DNA of 64,000 nt from Erythrocercus mccallii (lineage: Eukaryota > Chordata > Aves > Passeriformes > Dicruridae): assembly GCA_013397435.1 (NCBI GenBank), contig VZRG01000444.1, forward strand, positions 66,277-130,276, written 5' to 3'. The notes under the pieces are model-generated. The model saw only the letters and a list, made by a program, of their open reading frames with translations. It had not been told where the DNA came from and made no database searches. Below, in pieces: positions 37,243 through 51,300 of this stretch (position 1 is the stretch's first letter; every line of letters starts with the position of its first letter). The position numbers and the translations under genes are program-made.

Positions 37243-37289
37243 GCAATTTGCTGATTTGTATTAGGTACCATAGAGTGAGCCTCAGAACA

Positions 37290-37497
37290 GGAAGGCGAGA
37301 ACGAAGCAGAGGATACTGCAGAGGTCTTTCCCCCACCCCCTTCCCGATGAGAATGCAGCAATTTTTAAACACTTTGTAATCTTTTGAAACTGAGAATCTA
37401 ACCAGCTTTATTAGCACTTCATCATCACTATCTCTTGGAGGTTTTTTTTAAATTTTGGTTTTTTTCCATAATGCTTTTGAAATCCCAGTTTTATCAG
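37290..37497 (+). other. SCN1A: SCN1A noncoding 5'UTR exon
   Basis: Matches my memory of the human SCN1A 5'UTR in several ordered blocks: GATACTGCAGAGGTCT near 37312, GAGAATGCAGC (about 37350), AAACACTTTG (about 37367), CTTTTG and GAATCT (37380-37400), then a T-rich end TTTTATCAG immediately before a GTAAGC donor at 37498. The 3' boundary is firm; the 5' end (transcription start) is an estimate. The exon would be spliced across about 19.5 kb to the exon at 57034. It is noncoding. Confidence 0.7.
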
Positions 37498-40400
37498 GTA
37501 AGCCAGGAGGATGGTAAATCCTAGACCTCAGTGCATTTATGTGAGCACTCAGCATGGACCCCCACCCGAGCCCCCTTTCCTTTTTTTCTTTTTAAATTCT
37601 TGCTTTATAGTTATTGTTAATCATATAATTAAGGAGAAATCGGGGGGGGGTTGCTTTAAAAATGTTTTTTAAGCTGCAGTCAGTTTTTTTTGACATCTCA
37701 GCATTTTGTTACAAGATATGTTTCAGTGGCCTTATATTTTTGGGTGTTTGCCTTTTTGCTGGGGGATGATTTGGTTAAATTATTATTGCATATTTTCTCC
37801 TGCAGTTTTTGGAAGATAACAGGGGTTGTGTTTTTCCTTTTCATGGAAGATATACTAAAGTCTAAAGCAAGCACTGCAGGATTGTACAGTTTTCCTTCCC
37901 ACAGAGAAGCTCTGCTTAAAGGCTAAATGCCTCACACAAATGTTTTACCAAAGGAAGAAAGGCAGCCCTCTCTTTTCTCTCTCTCTCCCTCTGCCCTTAG
38001 TCTTTCTGATCAGGTGTGCTGCAAGCAGCTCTTGCTTTGATTTACAGACTGACCAGGACTGGTTCTAATGCTGTAGACATGGCTCGGTTCATAATCTGAA
38101 CCGTCTTGCTTTTTCAAACAGCACAAGAAATTTTCCAGGTGGACTCCAAGCTCTTTCATCACCTTTTCTCAAATGGATTTCTTCTCTGCTGCTTGTCTGA
38201 GGTATGTGCTTAAAAGAATCCCACTGTACTAATTTACCTGGGATCGGGCTATTTGTTCAGCCCCACTTTGAGAAAGCTGTTGTTACTCTCTCAGCAGTAT
38301 TCGAAAATGGATTGGTGTTTTCTGTCACTATTGAAAACCTCTTCAACTGTATTTTTTCCAGAAATGCTAATTTTTTGGTTATGGTGTCAGACTCCTGAAC
38401 TATATTGGCTGATGTTAGTGTTGCATTTTTTGCATCTACTATGTTTATTGTGTTTTTCATGCCTGACCAATCATTGATGTCAAGTACAAAAGGAAAAAGG
38501 CTGTGCTAAAAATTACTCTGAAATCTAATGCAAAACAATAACAGGATTGCTGTCAAGACTGACACCCTAATACTTCATTCTGTTGAGCCTGGTTTGTGTG
38601 ATCTTGAATATTTGCTGAAATATTTAGACACAGGGTAGCAAGTTAGAGACAAGCAGCTTTAAACTATTTGTCCTCACTTTGTCAGAAAGTTTTCATTATT
38701 TTGAAGGCAGTATCAAGGGGAGTGGGACAGGAAATTAGGGGAATTAAGTGCTTGCTTAATGCATAGTTTAATCAGAATAATTCTAGTGAAATTCTAGGAA
38801 AACAACAGCAATTTGCATACCATCTGGTACCAAAAATAAAGAATTTTAGAAGTCTTTGATGACTTACAGAAAAATTATGCAGATAAATGTATATCAAGAA
38901 AATAGATATCCTATCAGTTATTTGAAACAATACTTTATATAGGGGCAAGGGTAGTTTATTACTGATCACTGAAACCTTTGTTGAAATTATCATATAAAAA
39001 CCTAAATTTGCTTTGAAGTTTCAGAAGCTGTAATCATCAACAGCTGAGAAGCTAAAAGCAATTACAGGTTTTTTTTTCTTAAAATGAAAATGGCCTTGAG
39101 CTAGAAAACCTTTTCAATATTTAGGAATGTGGACTCAATGCAGTACCCAGTGCCAAGGAGTTTAAAGGGCAGCTGGCTGTTGTTGACTTTTAAGGATGGC
39201 AGTGCTGCTGCTCTCCACATTGCACTGCATCCTTCCAGCATGTAAATTCTCATTCCAGAGCTTTGTGCATTCATGACAGAACACAGCATATTTAAGGGCA
39301 AACCCACATAGTTTAGCATTGAATTTTGTCCCTTAAATTATATTTTACAAATCCTTGTCTATCTTTTTTGGCTGCCAGAAATCAAAGAACTGAGATTAAG
39401 TAAGTGTGAGTGTTCTTCTGCCCTTAGTTATGAGAAATAGTGTTATTAATCAGGAGGAGTGGGTACTTCACAAATGCTTTTGAAAAGAGGCAGAAATGTT
39501 GATCTTATTTTTCTGTGTACATTTAGAACTGTGACATTCTTATAAATTAATGTCTTTTCCTTAATTTTGTTCATTTTCTGAACTCCAGACCCAGCTTATC
39601 TGTGGGAAAACATATTTGGTCTTTTGGACTAAATGTCCAAAGAGAATTGTGGATTGTTTTCCAGTAACAGAAACATATTCGGCCTTCTTTTTCTCCATTG
39701 ATAACAGCTTATGTAGGTGGGAGGCAGTGGGATTCCTCAAGAGTTCTGTATTTGGCCTGTAGACTTTCTGTTGGTGCCAAAATGACTACAGCAGAAGAAA
39801 AACCAATTTAAAAATTCAACAATATTTATTCACACTTCTAAACTGAGACAATCAATGTTATGGAGACAGTATGACATACTAGAGAAGGAATATCATTAGG
39901 TTTTTTTTAGGATAAAACTTCAGAGCACTTAAGAGATCACGTTGCTACAAGACAAAAAATCCTAAAGCTGAAACATTCTAAGATGTGGGGAAAAAAAAGA
40001 ACCTTTGAGTAAATTTGAACCATTAAAATCTACAGCTGATATTTCTGACTTAATATTGTAGGGAGATGGGGAATGTCATGCAAATTCTCTAGCTGTTTTT
40101 TCCCAAAGCTCAGTAGTTCTGGTATGTTATTTCCATTTTTCTAGTTGTAAGTTTATTCTTTGTAGCTTTCTATCCATAAATACACATAGAAGTTGGATGG
40201 AAACAACTGAGAATTTGGTATTGAAGAAATTAATTAAATAGCAAATGTGGACATAGAAATCATCACTCTTTCCATACTGGGGTTAGTCCAACTTCTGTAA
40301 AATATACTGGTCTCTTTTTATTCAATAGTATTAATATTTGTTGAAAGAATCACTGTGATATTTTACTAAATACTTGGGTGTTCAGGGTTTTTAGGGTTGC

Positions 40401-41639
40401 TGTCTTTTACTGATTATTGAGTCATTATTTCTGTCTCTTCCATTTTCACCAGTGAGTGGTGGTTTCAGGTCCCCTTTTGTGCCCTTCTGAAATTCTGTTT
40501 TGCTCTGAAAAAAATAACGATTTTATTTTGCACTTGTTAAAAACATCTGGGTAGAATCCTTCCTTGCCATATTAAATATCACCTGAAAATCCCCAATTCT
40601 GATTCATCCACCCTGCTATTTATTGTTGTAATTTATCAACCCCAGAAGTTCTTTCTCTCCTTCCTCTTTCTGCTATGAAATTCTCATTACATTGCATTTT
40701 CAGAACCCAAGTTTCCATTGCTTTCTGTCTCAGCAGTACGTAGTGGATCTCTAACCATCCTTCCAGCACTCTATTTTAGTGTTTCCTTTTGTCTTTTTTA
40801 TTAATTTCCTTTTTTTTTCACAAGTCTCTGAGAAAAAGACAAAACCCCTATATTTTTAGTCTCAGAAACATTCAGCTCAGTTTGAGCTTCCAAGATCTAT
40901 TCCTTCTAATTCCCTCTATCTTTGTAATTTATATCAGTGGCTTGTAAACATGCAGACTAGTCTTCATCTTTCTCTTACTCCTTCAAGAGACTCTCTAATT
41001 TGCGTCTAGAATTGGCTTTTTATAACTACTTCATAACACAAGCCAAAAAACCTGATACTCATCCTCCTGGTAAAACAAAGCAAAACCAAACAAAACCTCA
41101 AATCCTGTCAAGGTCATAAATAAAAATTTAGGAGTACATGCAAAGGGTTGTGTGATTCAATTTTTTATTAACTCTGTTTAATAATGGCATTGGTCAAAAA
41201 GGACAAAGTTAGGTAGCAACTACAGTAATGTTACCAAATGTTTCCTTCAGAATGAGGGCCTTCATTTTTTGATTTGAAGTGTTTAACTTCTCTGTTTAAA
41301 ATTATTGTTGAATTTATTTGTTAAGGGGAAATCGTGATGGAGGTATTTCTGAACACAGATGATAGGTGCTCCTCTTAGGGATGTCTCAGCAGGGCTCTTT
41401 AAGTTGCTTTCAGGATCCCTGGAGCAAGTCCACACTTGAACACAGAAGTGAAGTGGATGGTGGATCATTAGAAGCTGGATGCTGAAGATGATTTTTGTTC
41501 TCTGTCCAGAGTGGGTGGGACAGGAAGTGAAGATTGAAGAAGCGGGCTCACCCGGATGAGATACAAGAGCAAACATTTTACTAGAGCAGATAGTGCAGTG
41601 CTGCAATTGAATGTCAGAAGAATCTGTGGAATTTATCCT

Positions 41640-41768
41640 GAAGGTCTGTAGGAAGAGGTTAGATGAAACATCTGCTGGGAAATAGGTATAGCAATCTTGC
41701 CTTGGGCAGTGAGATGAACTAGGTGGCCTCTGATCTCTTTTTTCCAACCCAATTTTTCTGTGAGTCTG
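41640..41768 (+). mobile_element. CR1 LINE, decayed 3' fragment
   Basis: The order of words is that of CR1 3' ends: AGGTTAGATGAAACATCTG (about 41656), AGGTATAGCAATCTTGCCTT (about 41683), GGGCAGTGAGATGAACTAGG, then TGGCCTCTGATCTC and CCAACCCAA (about 41746), closing near a TTCTGTGAG. The copy is diverged. The 185-codon minus-strand open frame across 41283-41840 is an accident of this antisense sequence. The repeat may extend left to about 41510. Confidence 0.65.
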
Positions 41769-42300
41769 CAAAAAGAAGTAGATATCTGAGACATAACAGA
41801 CAGGGTACAACAAATTATATAGGGTCCAAAATAGACCCACTAAAAGCTATCTTCCCTGGGATTGCCTAAAAGCATATAAGCATCCCCTGAAAATATTTAT
41901 CCTATGATACATGCACTCTGCAATGCTTCAAATACATCAAGAAAGAGCAGAAAATGTGTCCTAAAAAATTACTTAATTTCTAGTGTTTCTTTTATCTTAC
42001 ATGGTTGTTACTAGTTAACCATAGCAAGTGTGTGAATACAAGGGGTGGAAAAAGGATACTTGCAAATCTGATCAAATTTCCATACTGTCTAGAGAATAAT
42101 ACACATTTAATTAAAAAGATTTTTAAATTGATAGTTTTTCTTTTTAGAAATAACTAGGACACTTCAGAATCTGATTAAATAAAGTGAGTGTACCGGAGCC
42201 ATTTCAAAGTTCTATTTTTGGTGTTCATATTCAGTATTTTTCACAGCTGAAACACCCAGTCTGATACATTTATTTTCTAAAATGAAACCTAAATAATGCC

Positions 42301-42334
42301 ATATATATATATATATATATATATGTATATGTAT
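42301..42334. repeat. AT dinucleotide microsatellite
   Basis: Twelve pure AT units followed by a degenerate GTATAT tail. Confidence 0.9.
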
Positions 42335-45300
42335 CACTCAAAATGTGCAGTGATGGATAGAGACAGAGAGCTGTTCAGAACTCCATACTGGGTACCTTGA
42401 CAATGCTTAATTGGAGAAGAAGTTATACAGCAATTTAATTTTCTTTCTTAAACAAGAACTATGTGATCTAAGTGTAATCTAGAAACCTTGCATCTGAGTA
42501 TTTTTGCCTTCAGTTCAATTTATTTTCTCTTTACACACACTGAGGGGATAAACCAGAGAGACCTTTATTATGTTTTCATAACTTCATATCGCCACAGAAT
42601 AAAATATTACACATCAACTACTCTGAATTAATGAAGAATTTTCTCGGAAAGAAAATTTTTTACTCCAAGAAAAATTATCTGTGTATTACAATGTATTTTT
42701 TCTTACTCGTTTTGGCTCAGTCTAAGACGAGGGCTAAGTGGCCTTGGGATACCCTGTGTCTGCAAGGTCTTGTGTTGATCAGTGCAGTGGCTGTTTGCAC
42801 TCTGTCAGCAGGGCTGATGCTGATGGCAGCTGACTCTTGAGGCATGTTCCCAAACTCCTTGGGAAAATGCTAGTAGGGAAACTACAAACCAAAATGAGTG
42901 AAAGTTGCATCAGGATCAGCTCTTTTTAGCAGACATGGGATTGTATCCCCAGATCTAGGAGTATTTCTTACCACTGATTAATCTATTGGCTTTTAAGCTA
43001 TGAAGCAAACAAAATAAATATTGTCCATATAAATATATATAATCAAAAGTGTATATGTTTACCTAGGAAGAGATAATTAAATTTTATTGAGCAGATTTTT
43101 TTCAGAATATGTTGAAAATAAGCTAAATAAATCCACAAACTAGTATAACATGTTAATTTAATAGATACAAAAGTCTGCAACTTCTGAATTAACAATTGTG
43201 AAGGAAGCAGTACAATACTGTCTTGAGTGGCCTTTAGGAACTGTTTATAGTTGGAAAAAAAATCCGAAATGTATATCTTCTTTTTCTTCCATTAAACTCA
43301 ATATTATGAGGGACATGCCTTCAAAGACATACTAATTAAAAAAATCTTAATTGTAGTGTAGAAAATTATTAATAAATACTCACAGGAAATGCAAAATCAA
43401 TTTAGAAAGCATCTTACAAAATGAGATGCCAAACTGGACTTGATTGAAACAACAACAACAAAATTAATAATTCTGTATATTTGCATGGAAACCAGTGTAC
43501 ATGAATCATTAAAAATTCATGACTATTTAAAGGTAGACTAAACTGGTTTTGTTTAATGAATGATGAGTATGATATATATAGGGTTGGAGAAAAGAAACAT
43601 GTATGGAATAAAATTAAAATATTCTGAAAAATAGTATACTCAATAGCACTGCTTCTGGAACTGTGGAGTTGTATAAAATTATGTTTTCTAGGCACACCCA
43701 GATTAAGAAAGCTTGCCAGATACTATTTCAGGATATTGCTGTCTGCTTTTTGATGGCAATTATAAAATTGCCTGCAACATTTTATAGAAGCAGTATTTTC
43801 ACCCACCTGAGCTACATATCTGAGAAAATTTGTGCAAAATGTCTTTATTCTAACACAACAGCTGATCTTCAGAGGTGCCTTCCCTCCTCAGCCTTTATGA
43901 GCCTGTAATACAAAACCACATCCTAAGAGTGCTGGGTGGAGGCTGTCACCAGCTTGTTCATTTCTGATAAGGAACAGCTATGCACCAAGGACAAAAGAAT
44001 ATAAATATAAATTATAAAATATGTGAAGTCTATATTAAACATATAAAATTATAAACCTATTTCTTTTAATAGAAATATAAATTAGAAATTTGGAAATACT
44101 AATGTAGGTGTAGTGTTGCATCGTGAGATATGAGGAGTGTACCTGCTCTGAATTGTCATACTTCATGGGTGAGACATAAAGTGGACAGAAGTTTTCAGCT
44201 TTACTGATATAGATGTGCAAAGAGACTAGGAAAAAAGTCTTAATTACTATGAGTAGCTTTTAAATAGAATGCCAGTTGATTACTTTTATTCAAACAATAT
44301 TTTAAGGCTTTTATTTTGAAATAGTTTTTGAAACTGTTTTCTTGCAACACTGGTAGCAGTGGTGCCACCACTTTGTTTCACACACGAACTTCAGTGGGGC
44401 CCAGAGAGAATAGTTTTCTCCTGTGCTCTGCCAACATCTGCCCAGGGTATCGCTGCAGTGAGTGGTGAGTTTCTCAAGAATGGATGGATTTTACATGTAC
44501 TGCCAATCCCAAGGATTCTCACAGTTCATGGGAGCTCTGTGCCTGCAGCCTGGTGAGAGCCATTCTCCTCTCTCAGCCAGTGCAGCTGGTAGTTTTCCTG
44601 TGAGCTATGTGCTGTCCAGCTGCTGCACAGCCTGGCCACGAGACTGTCACTTGTGGCTGTTCACCTCAGACTTGCCCTCTGCTTTCCCCTCAAGCAGGTT
44701 TCTGTACATCTGTGAAGTCTAAGTTCAGACTGCTACTGAACCAGCACTAAATAATATTTAATGGTTCTGCTGGGAGAAACAAAAATGCTTACTGCCCGAG
44801 AGTAGAGCATGATGAATTATGAGATGTGCTAGCAAGAGGAAGTAAAGTAGCTGATACCATGCTGCTCTCTTATGTCTGCATGCCTAATTCCTAGACAATA
44901 ACAAGTTTTGGGAGAAGAGAAAAAAAAGGCCAAAGAAATGCAAATTAATCAAATTTTTTAAATGCAGGGGAGTAGTAAACACCAAATTTTATTTTTAAAA
45001 GCTATTTCTTTGTTCAAAAACAATCTGTCTTCTGGACATTAAACTTTATTTAACTCTCTATAAGTGTTTTATTCCAAATTTTCTCTCTTTCTTTCCTTTG
45101 ACTGCCTTGCACATGATACTTCTCTGCAGGTCTCAGCAGTGACATTTATTTCTCAGGGTTACATGCTTTGGAGAATTCTGAAATGCAGGAAATTGGCCAA
45201 TGTTGGGAGTAGTTTCTTTTTCCTTCCTTTGATTAAAGTAAGATTGACTATGATATAAGGCTGAAATTGCATACGATATGTCTAAGCTTATATATTTAAG

Positions 45301-48300
45301 TCTGTGTTTTAGTGCTGAGGCAAAAAATACCATGCCTCTATACAGTGACAAGAATTTTATATTGACTTGTGTGAATTCTTGATTAGTTAGCACTTTGGAA
45401 AAGGATAGCTTCTGCCTTTAGCTGTCTGTTCAGATAAGTTTCAGATAGGAAATATGAGTCATTTTCTCTCTTTCATGTGAGAAGAGATTGTGAAGATGGC
45501 TAAATAATGGCTGAGGGCAGTGCAACTGTGATTAGCAGTATTCTGAAGTCCACAAAGTAAGCTATTTCTCTTTAGAGGTCTGCAGGTCTGTGCTTCTCTG
45601 TGTAATGCTTTTAATTCAAGTGGCTTTGCTGAAGAAGTATTTGTTAACTGCTTTGGGGGATTAAATCAAGACAGATTTCAGATTTTCTGAGACATTCATG
45701 TGTCATCCCTGTTAAATACCATATTGCGGTGTTGTAGCGTGTATTTTACATCTGGAATTTTCAGGAACTTTGCTATTAAGAGCCTCCTGCTCTCTGGCTG
45801 TGTTCTGAGTTCTCAGTTCTCAGTTCTGAGCCCATTCCTTCATATTGCTCATCTGAAGTACAGCTGGATTTTAACACTTCTTAATATCCAGATTCTTACT
45901 GCAAATTATTCTATTTTGATTTGTGGCCAGCATTACAGGTTGCCTTGGGATGGTGTATGAGTACTTTAGGATGTCTGTAGTAGGTAGGAGTTCAGACATG
46001 GAATTTAGGATCCCAATCTGAATGTGCTGTTCAAACACAGAGAGGGAGGGAATTGCTGCTCCAACCATGATACAACCTACACATAAGGAAAATACTCTGA
46101 TTTGAGAGGGGAAAAGAAGACCTTTAAGGTGATGAAGTAGCTTTGGGAGATGAGCAGCCTTACTACTGAAGAGTTTGGAAGGTGTCTTTAAAAGGAACAT
46201 AAGCAAAATACCGGGTCTTTGCAGATATTTGTATCTCCTAAATATGACTGGAAATATTCAAAATTACAGTGTTGATGGAAATTGAAAATTTAAACAACAG
46301 AGTTAACATCTAAAAATTTAAATTTGAGATAATGAAGAAAGCTGCAAAGGGCCTCTGAGAGGCAGTCATTTGCTTTCTGAGAATTTATGCAGCAGGATGA
46401 TGGAGCCCAAGCAACTAGCTAGAAAATCATTCCGAATAAGGATTTTTTTGATGAGGGCAAAGAAACTTTCTTGTTTCTTTGTAAGAATGATGGAAAACAG
46501 ACTTTAGATATGCATGGCAGCAGGGGGAGTACAGTATGATTTATAGTTTGGCTACAAAACTTAGACAAGAATATTTGACACATATAAGAGTCAGATTCAT
46601 TGTGACTGCTAGTAGCACAGGCTCCACTAACCTCAGCAGCCCTTAGGCTTGGTTGCCTTTCATGTGCTGAGCTGCTGTGTTCAGCACTCATAGTCTGCTA
46701 TGAATCACTACATCTAGAAATTGAGGACATTTACACCAGCAATGGCAGCAGAAGAAAGTCTGAAATAATTAAGACTTGGGTCCATTGGACTACTTATAGG
46801 ATAAATAGGTTGATCCTGAAAGGAGTTTGGAGACTAAAATAGCGACAGCCATCCATTCTTCCTGCTTTCAGCAGGGTTCATGTGGTTTGGACAGCTTTGA
46901 TGCTATTCTGAAAGGGTAAACTTCACAGCTGTGTAAACCCATTTACCTGCAGTGTGAACATGGCTGTCTGCTGTTCAGGGCACAAAACCAAAAATAACTC
47001 AAGATGGACTTTGCAGATTTGGAGATTTGAAAGCATATTGTCTCCCAAGTCCAGGAGAACTGCCTGTAAAAGGCAGCACAGGCAGGTTCATGTTGCCTCA
47101 AGAGCAGCTTGGGACAGAATAAAGTTTTTGCTGCACTCTGTCAAATATAGTACAGATGTAGCCCAAGAAAAATAGGTAGTAAAACAGAATCTTAACATTT
47201 CATATTGTTGCCGATAAATCTATGTGCTTATGTTTCAAAAGAAACATCTTAAGATTAGATAATGTAATATATTGCACTTTTTCATCAAGGTCCTTTCTTC
47301 TTAGGGAACACAATCACTAAGGGGATAGTCTTTTAAAGGTGCCTAATCAGAGTCTTGTGCTTTGACCACTTGTTATGCATCACATCATGGTGTTCTCACT
47401 GAACAAATGCCTTTTGCTTTGCACTCTTACCTGGTTTTAACTGTCTTTTACAGCTGAAACAATTTTTATCTTGACCTTATTGCGGTTTGGGATATTTTAG
47501 ATACATGCACAGCTTCCCACTTGCTGTTTTGCTTCAAGCTTCTGCGGTCAACATGTAATTCACCCCAAAATTCCCTCATCACTGAGCCACAGCAAGCCTA
47601 ACTTCACAACCACATTACCTGCCAACCCACCTTGATGCCATCAAGCTCAGAACAATCCCAAAGCACTCAGCTTCCAGCAAGCCTGGCTGCCTGGGAAGGC
47701 TCCAACAGGCATGGAGGAAGGGAGCTTGCATCTCACGCTCTAGGATCCACTGAAGGACCATGTTAAGCTCATGTCCTCCCATGGGTTTGCCAGAAAGACA
47801 AAAAGATTTTATGGAGGAAAAAAAAAGTCTGAGCAAGAAAAGTAAGAGAGGAAGGGAGAACAAAGATTTTCATGACATCTTCTGATGTGATGACATACCT
47901 CTTGATGAAATTTTAAATATAGAAAAGACAAGGAATTTTAAGAATAATAAATATGGAAAACTACATAAATGGGTGTAACAGACCACCTTGTACTCAAAAT
48001 TGTAAGTACTGAAAACTATTTTGTATTTATACTTTTCATATTCTTTTTCCTCAAAGTCACATTAAAATCTGTTTGATGTCATTTCCACCTATGATATTGA
48101 GTACCCAATTTGTCCTTGACTCACAATAAATGAAACATGAATATTTTTAAGCCTCTTAACTGTGCATGTTTCCCTCAGACTTAAATGTCCTTCAATTCCT
48201 TAGAGCCATGACCCTACAAATTGCGTTGATCTCTGACAGTGTTCACTGTTGACATACTAAGGACTAGTTTTTCAGAACTGGGTATTCTTAATCTTTATGT

Positions 48301-51300
48301 AGTGCTCTTCCATTGTTGTGCTCAAATGCTTTGAGGAATGATTTTTAAAGAAGGAAGTTTCCTGCTTTGGTTTCTCACTGCAAGCTTATTTATATAAATG
48401 CTTCTGGATTGTACATACAATACCTACAGGAGCATTGCTCAGCTCTCAGTGTGGTAGGAAATGGTGCCCTGTCTTCAGATGCATTGATCAGACAAGAAAC
48501 ATGTCAATGCCTCTCCTCATTTTTCTCAGCTGGATGTATAGTAAATCAATACCTGACTCAGGGAGGTTGAGTGGCTGAAGCTTTCTCTCATTTAGTAGAG
48601 CTAGAACTAACTTTCACGCCTATTGGTGGAGTAGAGTTATGGGACAACTATTACTAATTTATAATATATCTTTAAATTTAAATATTGCCCTGGATACCCA
48701 ATGCCAAAATCCCAGAAGGCATTACAACTCATTATTATAAACTAAAAATTATTAATTAGAAAAAGACCTTCCCAAACTTTAATCTCGAATACAACATTAA
48801 AATTACAAAAGAGTATTTTCAATTAATGAAAAGACAAAAGTGTGGGTTTGAATGAGAATAGCTGAAAGTACTTAAATAACCAGTCACAAACCCTACAAAA
48901 TAGGAAATACAATATTTTTCAATCAGAAAAGTTGAGACTGAAAGAGATATTATTTGCTGAAATTATTTGCTGTGGTCTTCAGTTTACCATGTTGATTCTC
49001 CTATTAGAGTTCTCATCTTACAGGTGGACCCACATGAGCAGATTCACATTGTACAGACCTTGTAATCTATCGGTTTGAATTCAAGGTGGAATATAAGATA
49101 GAAAACTTTATTAAATACTTTATTGCTTCATTAATGTAGTTCATGTACATTTGATGTGCACCAAGTGATATTTATTAAAACTACAGATCTCAAACCTCTT
49201 TTTATATTTCTGTACCTATATTTGAGAACAGCTTCTTTGCAAAATAATCACAAAATGTGCACTACAATTCCATGTTTAACCACACAGCTGAATACTGTAT
49301 TTGATAAAGTAAATGTTCCCTGCTTTTATCAGATTATGTGATCTTCCGAAAACTACCAGATAGGCTCAGAATTTGAATGACTGGATGTTTTGCTTCAAAA
49401 TTTCCTATCATTTATGCTCTTTATAAGTATATATCAATGTAGAAGTTGTTCAGAATCAAAAAATGCAGAGAGACATGAGGGAAGAATTGCAGAGGAGTTG
49501 CCTTAGCAGGATCAGAAGATGCCAATGACCAAGGTGCAAAGCCTTGCTCACATAAACAGAAATTCAAATGTCGTGTGTTTACAGACTTGTATTACCTGCT
49601 GCATGGCATTAGCATATAGTGCACCTATTGATTTGGAAAACACCTAATTCACATGTAGCCCATGTATTTGTTGCATCTCATAAAACCTGGGACAGGCTGA
49701 GGGCTGCAGAAGGGGATTGAGGCCATAGAGCCTTCCCAAAGTCATGCAGTGGCAATAGTGCTTCCTAGGCTGCAGAGTTAGTTTGTGGTTTAAGCATCTC
49801 CCATTCCTTGAGCACTCTCTTCTTTCACAGCCAGTCTGTGAGATGGATCCCTGCCTTTGGGTGCTGCAGTGCAGTAACTTAGCAGGTGATACCCAGTTGC
49901 TGACACGGGTGGTGGGGCTGCTGCTGCCTCCTCTCTCCAACTGTGCACAGGCATATCCTGCGGCATGCCTTGAGTGCACAGTGTGTAAAAGCAAGGAGAT
50001 AAAGTTTCAAAAGTTGCTTTCATATGGTGTCTGGACTTTTGTGCAGTATAAAAAGTCCAAGTTTCTACACTTGAGTGTTTATTACTTCACAGTGGCCCCA
50101 TCATTGTGCATGAAAAGCAGAAACTCTTTTCATTTCCTTAATTATGATTCATTTTTTCCTTGTTGTCTTGTATGTTAGACACGTTCCTGCTGTTCCTACA
50201 TCTGCTTCCTTGACCCAACGAAACCTCAAGAATAAAATCTGTGCTTGCTAAATTTGTTAGAAAGTAAATAATTTTGTCATTATGTCTTTCAGGCTTCTGG
50301 CCTTTCCACTGACCATATGAGATAGCAAGTACCAGAATGCTGTTAATGGGGTCAGGCAACCCACTAATTTGAGCATGGCAATGTCTGTGGGTTTGTTAGC
50401 CCTGCAAATTTTGCATCATTCCAGGGTATGGAGCAATTTCTTTCTCATCAACTTTTATTTCTTCCCCAAGTGTGGTAATGTGCCAAGACCAGAACCTAAA
50501 TCTTGTCTTAAATTCAATTTTATCATAATGTAAAATGAATCAGTAGCATTATGTAATGTACACTGCATAGCCTACATGGCTTTGCTTTTTTTTTAACTGA
50601 AGAAAGGTTCTATTATGTTTGCTATGGTAAATATAAACATGTTTAAAAAACAGATGTTTAAGAGGACTAAACTTGAGTTAGTAATGTAGATTGCCAGTAA
50701 AAGGGTCATTGCTCTGACCAAATGAAAGAAAGCAGGAAGATTGCTTCTCTGTACTGCAGTCATTTGCTGCACAAGATATGCTGCAGGAACAGAGTAAGCA
50801 GAGAATCCATTCAGCTTGGTAGCAGTCCAGTAGTTCTAAGCTATTAAATGCATTTGCTCAGATGGAGTACTAATGCAGCTGCATTGTGACTTGTCCCATT
50901 AAAATATTTTCTTTCTTCCTTTCTATGGAACTGCATAACTAATTTTGGTTTTTTCAGCTTTCTAAAATAGAAAATACTTGTTTGCAGTTAATTAGACTTG
51001 GAATTAGACCAGCAAAGCAGTAAGCCGAAGCAAGCTATTTCTTTTTAATCTAAAGCAAAGCCTAGTACCTATATTTCGATTTAGAGATACATTAGTTGAA
51101 TTTAAAAATATACTGAGAATACCAATTTCAACAATGCATACATATCTATAACCAATAGAGATGGATAATATATTGTGTCTACATCGTATGATTTTCTAAT
51201 TTCCTCTAAACAAGACACAAGGACAGGACTGAAAATCTAGATGATAGTGGGAGAAAAGGTTGCAGCAAACAACTCTCAGGGGGCATCCTGATATTACCGG

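Noticed and set aside
41283..41840. 185-codon minus-strand open frame, the longest intergenic one
   Set aside because: It runs antisense across a recognisable CR1 3' end (41640-41768) and shows no protein motif; best explained by chance.
49644..50178. Overlapping open frames of 116 and 131 codons on opposite strands
   Set aside because: Locally GC-richer DNA; no motif, no splice context and mutual overlap suggest chance.
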